From assembly GCA_963978905.1 (NCBI GenBank), contig OZ022256.1, positions 36,752,001-36,816,000 of the forward strand: DNA of 64,000 bases. Reading direction: 5' to 3'. Within the stretch, counting starts at the first letter, position 1. The number at the start of each line of letters is the position of its first letter. The notes beneath the pieces were generated by a model. That model was given only the letters and a program-made list of their open reading frames with translations, was not told where the DNA came from and searched no databases. The translations under genes were made by a program, and so were the position numbers. This DNA comes from Trichostrongylus colubriformis. Taxonomy: Eukaryota > Nematoda > Chromadorea > Rhabditida > Trichostrongylidae. Shown one piece after another: positions 23,501 to 31,612 of this stretch.

Positions 23501-26500
23501 GCGAACACGTTCCTTCATAGACCTTTGAAAAATATGGAATGTACACTTACCGGATGCACTTTGAGTTTGGTCTCACACCACTGACCATAGTCGAACCAGA
23601 CATTTTCGTTTCGACTGTGCTTGTCCAACATGCGATTATAAAAAGCTTGTATTCTGCCAGGATCGTTCTTCTCTGAAACTTTGAATTGCCTCGTCATCGT
23701 TTCGTAGTTATCGTTTTGTAGGAAAACATGAATCAACCGCGGTTATGAGTCCCGCATAACTAAGTAAAAGCGAAGCTGACAGAGTGATGTAATGGTTTGG
23801 TCCCATCCAAGGTTTCTTAAAAGTAGCCCAACACCCTTTACAATATAGAAGATCGAAAATGCGGCGCTGGAGTTAATTATGCGCCATACTAACTTGTTCG
23901 ATTTCTTTTAGTCTATTTTGTTATTTATTTGTTACTACCATAGTATTGGAGCGGGTATTTCTTTTATGATGTGCTCGATTAGTGTCCTTGAGCCTACAGT
24001 ATCTTTGTAATTGAAAAGCACATGAAATGCGATATGAGACCATTCAGTACAGCAAATTCATGCATCACCGTCTTCCGATCGGATAAAAAATTGTTCACGG
24101 GTTTACATGGCGAACAGAATCACTGTAGCCACCGACATCAAGTAGAATATCTCACACCGATAAAATGTTCAAAATTTTGCACATGGGCTCCACTAATAAC
24201 TTATCGGTTCAGAAGGTAGTGGCTTGAAATTCCGATGTGAAGAATCAGAAACACTACAGTGAAGTGCACTGCTACACAATCCGAAGCTCTTGTCACAGAA
24301 TACTTCAGAAGTAGTGCGTGACGAGCCTAGTGAAACTTTGCACCAGCATAAAGGAACAAAGCAGTTCAAAAGTGGTGTTGATGCGATCGGCTTCATAGCA
24401 CCTTTCTTCGAAGAGCTGAAAAGGTGCTGTGAAGCCGAAGAACTTGCCAGATACTAATTTTTTGACCTCCTATCGCGGTGTTTGACAGTAAAATGGAAAC
24501 TGTCGAACTAACCATCCTCATTTGGAGTAACTGAAAGCAGCCTTGAAGAAGACCTGGGAGGAAATCGATGAAAAAACCTGTGCGCAACGCTCAAAAAACA
24601 AAGTGATTGAATACACGATATTCAGATCTCGGAAGCGAAAGGCTAAAGACGATGCAGGGATGCGGACGTAGGTGGAAATCTGGTGAGCACTACGGGCTGA
24701 GCAGAAGTGCCAGTCAAAGCAGGGGCACCTACGGTGGAAAATAAAGCAATTCCGCAAGTGTAATCTTTGGGGAACAATTGTTTGACACCCCAATCACCAA
24801 AAAGCGACCACATAGCAACATAACGAGTCTTAAATGAGGCAATTCGAAGTTACCCTATCAGCCGGAGTTGATTCACCCCGAGAAAACACCATCCTGTTAT
24901 ATGACATCAGATAAGCTTGAAATCTAAATCAAGAAAGAGGGAGTCAAGGAATCATTCACTGCTCTCGAAGCAATTACATTCCACAACTTGAAACATTCAC
25001 CTTTCTCAAAGCTGAGATATTCATAAAATGCTTCCAAACTGTCGTCGGTTTCAGCAAGCTTCAATTCGAACTTCGAAAGCTCCTTCATTTCACTAACAGA
25101 TTTTTCATGCACTTGTCGTATGTCTTCGTCTACCTGTTCACCTGAAATTGAAATATCCTGATGTGAAAATACGAGTGTGTAGTTCTCAACTTACAGCGAG
25201 GTGTAATCGTAAAAAATAAAAAAGATAAAGGATAAAGTTTTCGGCATTAGTCAATCCCTTCCTGGGATGATTACGATTACGAGCCATTGCGGTGGCCAGC
25301 CGATGTAGAAGTCAGTGATTCAATCATTCCAGACGAGTCTGGCACCAATTTGCCGACCCCGGAGGATTGGAAGGCTTGGGTGACTTGGGCGGGCGTTGAT
25401 GCGGGATTTGATCCCCGCACCATTAGAGTGCGGTGCGCGCCACCTGCCACTACACCACCTCCGCCCTATTGTGGAAAAATTAATTATTCAATTTTTGCTT
25501 GCGCCTGCCTTGCTGAGCAAAAATGGCTCGTAGACCGAAGAAGCACGTGAAAGACATTTATCCAAATACAAACGTAACAGCACGACGTTGTATAGAATCG
25601 AACCTGCAAATTCCAGATAGCTCTTCCAGGTATCAGCGAGATCGACGTTAGGAACACGAAGGGCGCGTTTGTACAACGATGCGACAGCCCTTCTTTGCTC
25701 CTCATTGGTTTCATCGGCTAAAAGAAGGCAGGTGATCGGCATAAGTTGAATTATGACTACAACGGCCAAATCATTGATTAAATTCAGGCACAGATACATC
25801 AACCACCATGAATTCAGCATTCCAAGAAATAAATAGAGCAGAACGAGAACCTTACATTCAACAGCTCATTAGGAGTTAAAAATTTTGAATTGTCTTGCTT
25901 CACAATCACGCACAAACTTTACATCGACTGAAGAAGAGAAATGAAACCAAAAACCCACTCAAGTCAACAAAAAACGAGATTTTCGTAACAAAACTTTCGC
26001 TTTCACTGACTACGGAGCGCGAAACACCCAAGAATACAGATTACTTCGCGAAACATTGATGTGCCGCCGTGAACTAACTATATTCAAATGTGTGCTCATT
26101 ATTCTTTTTTGTTGCCACATTCAATGTTAAACATGGACGAGGAGACATATCTTTCCAGTGAGACTTCCGACTTGAAATATCAGACAAGGAACAGAAAGAA
26201 GCTCTTCCCGAACTTTTCTCGCTAATTGGTAACTCGTCAAGATATAACATGTTAATTCTAAAATTTTCATCGCACGACACGCATACTGAAACCGAAGAAA
26301 GAACTCTTACTAATCGAACAAGGCATATGGCAAGTGCCAGCAACTACTATATCATACCGCACTAAATGGTGCCTTGACAGGAAACTTCACTACCTGAAAG
26401 CATAGCCTCCTCAAAACAAAGGTACGATTGCCAGATCATTCCACCCACGTCTACTCGAAGTCCGACTACGGATAAGGCATCTTCAAACTTCTGAAATAAA

Positions 26501-27229
26501 AAAGAGAAAAATATGCTGCTCTACCAATTTTGAGTGGTGTTGATAGGTCATAAATAATCATCTAATACCCAATTTCAAAAAACGTAAATGTAATGAAAAA
26601 TAGCATACCTCTCTTGCAAACTTAGGATTTATACCGCAGGCCCACTGAACAAGTTCGATCCATACATCGAGGGAATGACAGTCGAAAACTGCTTTTTCGA
26701 AAAGTTGCTCAATGCGATTCTGCTCACTTCCTGATTTGCGTTCATCCCTTGGAAAGAACAATGGTCAAGATGGGTATAAGAGAAAAGGCAGTTAAGAATT
26801 TAACGTACTCTATCCAGTCTATCCAGTTCCTACTTGACAACGGATGTTGCGCAGCTATCTTCTCCCTCGCTTCAGCTAGCTCATCGAAGTCACCATTTTT
26901 TCGCAACAGTGATAAAAGGTCATTGTTTAGCATGGGATCGTAGCTATTTTGGGCGAGCTGGAATCGACGTTGTTCAGTGTAATCTACAGGAAAACATCAG
27001 CAAAATATCAACGCAAGTATCTCAAATTCTGCCTAAATTCTCCACTCAGTGGAGAAAGCAGGTCGCGAAGATCGAAAGGATGTAAAAACACTACAATTTA
27101 TTTCAAAAGATCAGAGAGGGGAAAACATACTTCTGCTCTCACTCTAGCGATTTCAGCATCCAAGTCTTCCGGAACTTCATCCATTTCCATGTCTCCCACT
27201 TCACTGTCTTCAACTTCTTCATCAGACAT
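14529..27229 (-). CDS. SART3: SART3 / p110, U4/U6 snRNP recycling factor
   Basis: Nuclear factor that re-anneals U4 and U6 snRNA. Exons: 27,229-27,131; 26,983-26,809; 26,747-26,609; 26,490-26,394; 25,717-25,604; 25,141-25,001; 23,672-23,551; 23,483-23,338; 23,256-23,139; 23,078-22,977; 22,903-22,778; 22,726-22,622; 22,205-22,116; 21,618-21,526; 21,372-21,280; 21,196-21,059; 21,001-20,852; 20,798-20,685; 19,396-19,252; 14,755-14,529. About 840 residues (human 963). An acidic start (MSDEEVEDSEVGDMEM) leads into HAT repeats (WIDWIE, VWIELVQW, WKSYLEF, VWFDYGQWCE, YRRNWAYFAYNK), then a Lys-rich linker. RRM1 has VFISNL and KGYGFVDL; RRM2 has LFVRNV and KGVAYVEF. AISNPPKK follows, and the chain ends in SNDEFRQMLRK, the LSm-binding motif. 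Exons 2-20 agree in phase. Exon 1 to 2 does not (phase 0 into phase 1), so a small exon may be missing. Intron 15 appears to be GC-AG. Intron 19 holds two transposons. Confidence 0.95.
14756..15990. other. SART3 intron 19, part before the mariner
   Basis: No exon seen between the last SART3 exon and the mariner at 15,991. A short block near 14,935-14,960 (CCGAAATTGCCACACAACGC) resembles the start of the last exon (CGAAATTGCCACATGCAGCT), perhaps an old partial duplication. A 12-bp direct repeat, CAGATCTTGAGTAAAGAC-like, occurs at 15,232-15,270. Confidence 0.4.
15991..17610 (+). mobile_element. Mariner copy A (deletion derivative), carrying a nested element
   Basis: Terminal inverted repeats of about 28 bp starting TTAGGTTGTCCCAAAAGTCT, flanked by TA on both sides (15,989-15,990 and 17,611-17,612). 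The plus-strand coding remnant runs from 16,940: RCIGQGCVSYETLRRWF and SNGEIDMKDKLRLG of the HTH part, then a jump to HDDAPTNF and AKLHELGWDILP near 17,250-17,320. The block with the DEKW first aspartate is missing, as in copy B at 55,771, so both descend from one internally deleted parent. A 738-bp element is inserted at 16,116-16,853. Located in SART3 intron 19, antisense to the gene. Confidence 0.92.
16116..16853. mobile_element. 738-bp DD34D-type element nested in mariner A
   Basis: Ends are CAGGGGGTGCCAAAAAAAGT at 16,116 and a mirror ending CGGATGCC-type at 16,853, each next to TA (16,114-16,115 and 16,854-16,855). The same site without the insert is visible in mariner copy B (56,640-56,665), confirming a TA target. 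Interior frames (for example 16,325-16,672 minus) show no transposase motif that I recognise, so it is probably non-autonomous. Confidence 0.85.
17757..19054 (-). mobile_element. Tc1/Tc3-like transposon remnant
   Basis: Ends are similar inverted repeats: CAGTGTGCCCTGAAAGTATA at 17,759 and, reversed, CACTGTGTCCCAATAGTATA near 19,050. A second TIR-like block, GGTGTTCCAAAAGTAAAGGT, sits at 17,930. On the minus strand about 18,600-18,420 encodes VIFSDEKNSKLDRPDG and YWRDLRK, matching the DEKxFxLDGPDG-type block of Tc1/Tc3 transposases with a catalytic Asp. Flanking frames are broken. It lies in SART3 intron 19, about 150 bp beyond mariner A. Confidence 0.8.
19397..20684. other. SART3 intron 18, no recognised feature
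   Basis: Nearly 1.3 kb between the two halves of RRM2. Open frames at 19,621-19,947 and 20,210-20,552 carry no motifs and no splice signals in phase. I see no repeat ends. Confidence 0.4.
22332..22580. repeat. Direct 74-bp duplication in SART3 intron 12
   Basis: The block starting AGCTAATATTAGATGAGCAA at 22,332-22,405 is repeated at 22,507-22,580 with a single change (GAGCAAG to GAACAAG). The spacing is 175 bp. The near identity points to a recent event. Nearby in intron 13 is a run of 12 G at 22,057-22,068. Confidence 0.85.
23673..25000. other. SART3 intron 6, no recognised gene
   Basis: The 1.3-kb intron between exons 6 and 7 contains several short open frames (24,193-24,793 minus) without motifs. 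I found no terminal repeats; it may hold an old unclassified insertion. Confidence 0.35.
25391..25466 (-). repeat. tRNA-like sequence (pseudo-tRNA or SINE head)
   Basis: 76 bp whose ends pair (GGGCGGA...CGCCC on the minus strand). It has an A-box-like TGGTGTAGTGG, a strong hairpin CCGCAC-TCTAATG-GTGCGG where an anticodon arm would be, and GGGGATCAAATCCCGC resembling a T arm. The anticodon and T arms overlap and the D arm is poor, so it is not a normal tRNA. Lies in SART3 intron 5. Confidence 0.45.
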
Positions 27230-27366
27230 CTTCTTTAATTACTATGTTGTGATTACGTAACAACAGAGGCCAAAAAATGTGAAGGGGGAAATAGGTACTC
27301 GACAGCAACGAGAAATAGCAACAACAGAGAATTGAAAATAATTTTATTTAATTATGACTTTATAAT
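27230..27366 (-). promoter_or_regulatory. 137-bp intercistronic region PRPF18-SART3
   Basis: This is the whole gap between the PRPF18 stop (27,367-27,369) and the SART3 ATG (27,229), same strand. Nematode operons usually have about 100-400 bp here, with a poly(A) site of the upstream gene followed by an SL2-type trans-splice acceptor. The stretch includes AATAATTTTATTTAATTATG-type AT-rich sequence on the coding strand side and an ACATAG 15 bp before the ATG, but no classic TTTCAG. Confidence 0.55.
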
Positions 27367-30245
27367 TCACGACGGCCGAACAAACTCTACACATTTAGAG
27401 GGATCTGTAGGAAAATATTCTTGCATCCTGGTCATCAATCTTTTGAATGCCTGAATGTATTTCCTCTGCGTTTCATCATTGAGAACATGAGCGATATTTG
27501 ATACGTAAGCTTTCGCTGAACCAGGACGCTGATGGATACCTGTAAAGGCTTATTACATAGAGAGATTTTCCGAGCATTGTTTAGGTATTATTACCAATCT
27601 CATCAGTACCAATTGGATTGAAGAAGATTTACAAATCTTCGAGATCACTCTCAAAAAGCCAAATTTTCACAAAACTCTCTGATCTGACCTGATCGTGTCA
27701 CACCCACTGGCCATGGAGCATTTCCGATCGCCATGGTCATGTACGCATTGTTCGCTAAGATGTAATTTCTATCGATGATTAGCAACCTGAACCAGATAGT
27801 CTCTTTGAGGGATTCCATTATGGGTTTGTCGTTTACACAGAAAAATCCTTTAAGCTGTGAGCCGAGAGCTCCCGATCGCCCTTCACAGTATGGATGCAAG
27901 TGCAACGAGAGTTTCACCATGTTTTGTAACCAAGATCAACGCTCGCGACCATAACGCACTCAAAAATGAAATTCGGAAGATTCCACTAACTAGTCTCTTC
28001 GTGAATCGACACAAACCTTGTATGTTCTGAGGCAACAAACCGTAAGTGAAGTACATAGAATATGGATACACAGTAACATACCTGCAAATATTAGTCAAAT
28101 GGTGGCGAATATCATTATTGCATGAGTGATTTTCCAGGGAGTTCAATAACGGCCTTAAATTCATGACTGTCTGTTTGTGAATACTCGCCTGCAGCTTACC
28201 TAAAGAAAACGAAACACATAAACATTTTGCACACTTTATGTACGTGTTTGTACAGAAGAATAAAATTGCACACGCACCACTATTAGCTACCAACATGGGT
28301 CGCAAATTCAGCCTAGAGCAGAGGAAGAAGGATAAAAGCAAGCGGATAATGAAGTGAAAGAAACCTTCGGCACTTTTCTTTTCTTCGTCATCTCTTCGAT
28401 TCAGTTCCATGCCCCATCGCGTTATCAGATATTTGAAGAACGACAGAATTATGTCACAGTCTCTATGTGGATCATTACCTAAAAGAAAATTACAAATTAT
28501 AGCGATTGCGGCAACTCGACATTAAGAACAAAATCGGCAGTATCGCATATCAAGAGTTCAAAAAGGCTAAATGCCGCCTAGAGAACCATGTAATTAGTAT
28601 CGGCCATCAATAGAGTGACCTTGGTATTCAGATTCTTCCGAGAAGGCCCGCTTCATTTTGAAAGACATTCTAAGACATATTCTCGAGTGCGGGTATGGAA
28701 AGAAAAAGAGAGGTAACCGAGCCGAATGGTTATTCGAATTAAACCGCATTCAGCGCAGTCAGACTTAGCGACTTTGCGATGTCGCTGCTCCTCATGCGAA
28801 GTTACGGCATTGCACACTATCAAGGTCGTAGTGTCGCGTGCGAAAGCGACGCCACTAAACGCAGAATCGCAAAATCGCGAAGTCTGACGGCGGCCTCACC
28901 TCGGGTAAAGAAAATAATGAGTGATTAACAGGAGAACAGAATTCACCAAGACCCAACAGAGTGGCTTGCTCCTCGATTTTTTCCCAGTTGTCGTTGAATG
29001 ACGAGGACAAATCAACGTCATGCTTGTTTGGATCATTTGAGGATCCTTCGATTACTTCCTGTAACAACAAAACATTCGAGCTAATTTTCACAACGTCAAC
29101 AAATTAGTTTGCAAACCTTGACAAGCTCCTCGTCGACATCTCGCATTGCCGTCTGCATTTCGTTCTTCCAACCTTCCTTCATGTCCGGTTGTTCAATTTC
29201 CAACTTCAGCAATCGTGCTCGAACTTGTGATTCATCTTCTCCTGCAAAAATTCAAGTATATTTTTGAATTTTTCGGTCAAAGTGATCAGGATTCAAGAAG
29301 AAGCGCACTTACCGAACAACAGTATTGGTTGTCCACGATCTCTCAAGCGTTTGTGAACCTCAGACAGTGGTATCTCATCTGGAAACGCTTTCTCCAAATG
29401 AGGATCTCCTTCCGCCACTGACTCTGCGATGTTGCTTTCTTCCTGAGGAATGAACACAATGTGGTGCGCTACATGGCCAAAACTCAAACCTTGATAATTA
29501 ACCTCTTTTGTATCTTGATGATTTGCCTGCTTCGATTTTTGTTTCTCTCGATACTCCTCTTGTTGCTTGGCAACTAAATCAGCCCCTCTAATAAATTTCT
29601 TGCCGTCCACCTGAAATCTCTCTCAACATCATGAACACGAACATAGCTTCATTACATATTTCCAATCCTTGTTGAGTGGACAGGACACTTTCAATACATG
29701 TATCTAATACCAGTTTCTTTTGCAGCCGCGAGCAGAGTCCATCCCAGGGCATAGAGCAGACCGGATATTCCAAATGGGTTCATCTCTCTTTGATGATGCC
29801 GCGGATAGTCCATAAGGGTCACGGTAAGCACCCTTATGGACTATTCGTTTCTCCTTCTTTCTCGCTCCCTTCCTCTTTGATGCCAGCCCGTGCAAACCAA
29901 GCCATCCATCTCCTCGAATAGATGGATTGGGACCATACCCGCATGGGAACAACGCAACTGAGCAGACTGAGCAGCAGAGCAGAACACTTGCTATACATCG
30001 GATGACCCCGCAAGTCTCTCCATGGAATACTTTACTGAGGTGCCACTATCATTATATTTTAAGCGATTGCTCAGTAGCTGAAGCCTTCCATGGCTTAAGT
30101 ACCTAGAGTGGTATGTAACACTGATACAAGGGATTTTATCACTGTGACAGAATGTTCAAACATGAAAACTCACGTTCACTTCGAGCTCTGCAATCCGTTT
30201 GCGCTTTCTTTCCATCTCCTCTTTCAAAGTTTTGAGGACATCCAT
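27367..30245 (-). CDS. PRPF18: Pre-mRNA splicing factor 18 (Prp18)
   Basis: U5-associated factor for the second step of splicing. Exons: 30,245-30,174; 29,610-29,490; 29,442-29,313; 29,241-29,117; 29,058-28,947; 28,478-28,365; 28,199-28,082; 27,786-27,689; 27,539-27,367. About 352 residues (human 342). The N-terminus [20 protein letters not shown] is the coiled start of the family. [16 protein letters not shown] follows, then the PRP4-like SFM motif [20 protein letters not shown], and the C-terminal Prp18 domain ([70 protein letters not shown]). The invariant loop region around [13 protein letters not shown] is intact. The junction of exons 2 and 3 is one base out with the obvious GT and AG signals; the frame is open across the 47-bp gap. 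The start is chosen for the acceptor 5 bases upstream. First gene of the putative operon. Confidence 0.95.
28757..28900. mobile_element. Small foldback element in PRPF18 intron 5
   Basis: Begins CAGTCAGACTTAGCGACTTT at 28,758 and ends in the mirror of CCGTCAGACTTCGCGATTTT near 28,892. The roughly 140-bp interior is a partial hairpin. The same terminal sequence caps the larger element at 30,331-30,894. Related motifs also occur near 36,880-36,915. Confidence 0.65.
29805..29844. other. Perfect 15-bp hairpin in PRPF18 intron 1
   Basis: ATAGTCCATAAGGGT (29,805-29,819), 10-nt loop, then its exact reverse complement (29,830-29,844). It is too short for a typical animal pre-miRNA, and flanking pairing does not extend it. 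Confidence 0.6.
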
Positions 30246-30253
30246 CCTTCTGC
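30246..30253 (-). promoter_or_regulatory. Likely SL trans-splice acceptor of PRPF18
   Basis: On the minus strand ATATTGCAG ends at 30,250, followed by AAGG and the ATG at 30,245. An acceptor this close to the start codon with no upstream coding exon is the usual mark of spliced-leader addition in nematodes. Confidence 0.6.
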
Positions 30254-30330
30254 AATATAATTTCTGTGCAAGCCGATTAGCATTCAACATTACTCGGCAA
30301 CGCTGTCAGCTACAAGTACACGCCATGTGG

Positions 30331-30894
30331 CCACCGTCAGACTTCGCGATTTTGCGTATTTTGCAGCGTCGCGGCTCCGCAAGCGATGGGGCGGCAATCA
30401 GAGTACACTGAGAGTTGAGGATTCCTCGAAAAGGGGAGTTCTTATATATAATTTCTGACTGAAAGCAGATGCGTTTTATGACAAAGAGGAATCTAGTTTC
30501 TGTAATAGTTCATAATACAATGTTTAAGCATCATGAGAACGTTGATTCGGTCGCTTCTATTGTGAAATCCTCTCCGCGCAACATTGGTGACCTGGCCTGC
30601 AGGGGCGCGGTCCAAACACTGGCACGTCGCCAAGCAGCAGAACGTCCCGTCAGCTCACCCAGTTATGTACGAGGAAATAATTGAATCTGACCACAACAAA
30701 AATTACAGCAACAAAATATCTAGTGATACTAGGCAGTCAACTGTAGTTACTGATACCGTAGAAGTTATGTAGATGTGAAAAGAGGAAGACGTATATGGGT
30801 TCCCGTTGAGGGGGAGATCGTACTGAAGCGGTCATTTTCCTCGACACCTGCGTGTGCCCTGGTCACAAAATCGCAAAGCCTGACGGCGGCCTGA
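30331..30894. mobile_element. About 560-bp element with GGCCNCCGTCAGACTT ends
   Basis: The left end CCACCGTCAGACTTCGCGAT at 30,330 and the right end AATCGCAAAGCCTGACGGCG at 30,869-30,888 are inverted. They match the ends of the small foldback at 28,757-28,900. The interior has no transposase motif. It sits within 100 bp of the PRPF18 start. Confidence 0.6.
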
Positions 30895-31596
30895 GAGGAG
30901 AACTGAGAAATATCAAGAGTATGCAAAAAGTCATCAATACTCCTAAAATAAGCTTAGGAACACAATGTGCATGTCAAATTTCGAATCTCTGCGAAAAGAC
31001 GGAATCTAGACAGACAGTGAGTGCATTTGCAGACGCTCTTATGATAGGCGTCTTTTAAACTTCTCAGCTTGCATTTCATTGAGCTTGCTATCTACATGTG
31101 GTTTCCGTGTCTTCTTTCTTTTTGGGTGCGATTTAGATTAAAAAATGAATCGGTGTTAACGTGGCAGTCAATCAGAAATACCTTCTCTCAGGAGTCGTTT
31201 TAATTTGCCGCCATTACCGGGAAAGAAATGCAACGAATTTCTTTGCAATCACAGTTACCTTTTGATACAGCGGTGAGATGTTGAACCGAATAAGAACTCA
31301 CGTGTTGGTTTTATAAATTATCGCTGGGTAAGTAAGCATTAAGATTTTTCCCTCAACAAGGAGCGCTTAGTCCTGTCTTAAACCAAATCGGAACGCATCT
31401 CATGATAACAGTCGCAATGCTTATTTAAGAAGTTCTTCCCGTCTCCGCAGATTCATATGATATGGGAAGGTTGATCGGTGTAACCTCCATTTTCTAGTTT
31501 TCTCCCCATCAATTACTCAAGAAACCAAGTTGTAGTTTCAGGGTATTCATGGCCAATTCGTCTTCGTTCGCGACACATGTCTCAATCTTCTAAAAA

Positions 31597-31612
31597 ATTT
31601 GCTATTACAGGC
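31597..31612 (+). promoter_or_regulatory. Likely SL trans-splice acceptor of PHKB, decides the start
   Basis: ATTTGCTATTACAG ends at 31,610 and is followed by GC and ATG at 31,613. The frame extends back to another ATG at 31,577, but the strong acceptor between them argues for the inner start ([14 protein letters not shown]). Confidence 0.55.

Larger units (their letters stand above)
30246..31612. promoter_or_regulatory. Divergent intergenic region PRPF18 / PHKB
   Basis: 1.37 kb between the two divergent start codons, so it should hold both promoters. Much of it is the element at 30,331-30,894. Part of it (30,690-30,840) resembles 55,190-55,320 (AGTTACTGATnCGGTAGA block). From 30,900 to 31,580 I see AT-rich unique-looking sequence and no gene; an individual TATA or initiator cannot be assigned. 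Confidence 0.5.

Noticed and set aside
25391..25466. Functional tRNA gene
   Set aside because: The anticodon and T arms overlap and the D arm does not form; it is more like a SINE head.
29805..29844. microRNA precursor
   Set aside because: The stem is only 15 bp and does not extend into the flanks.
31577..31612. Upstream ATG of PHKB
   Set aside because: A strong acceptor (TTGCTATTACAG) lies between it and the inner ATG at 31,613, so the upstream codon is probably removed by trans-splicing. It remains possible.
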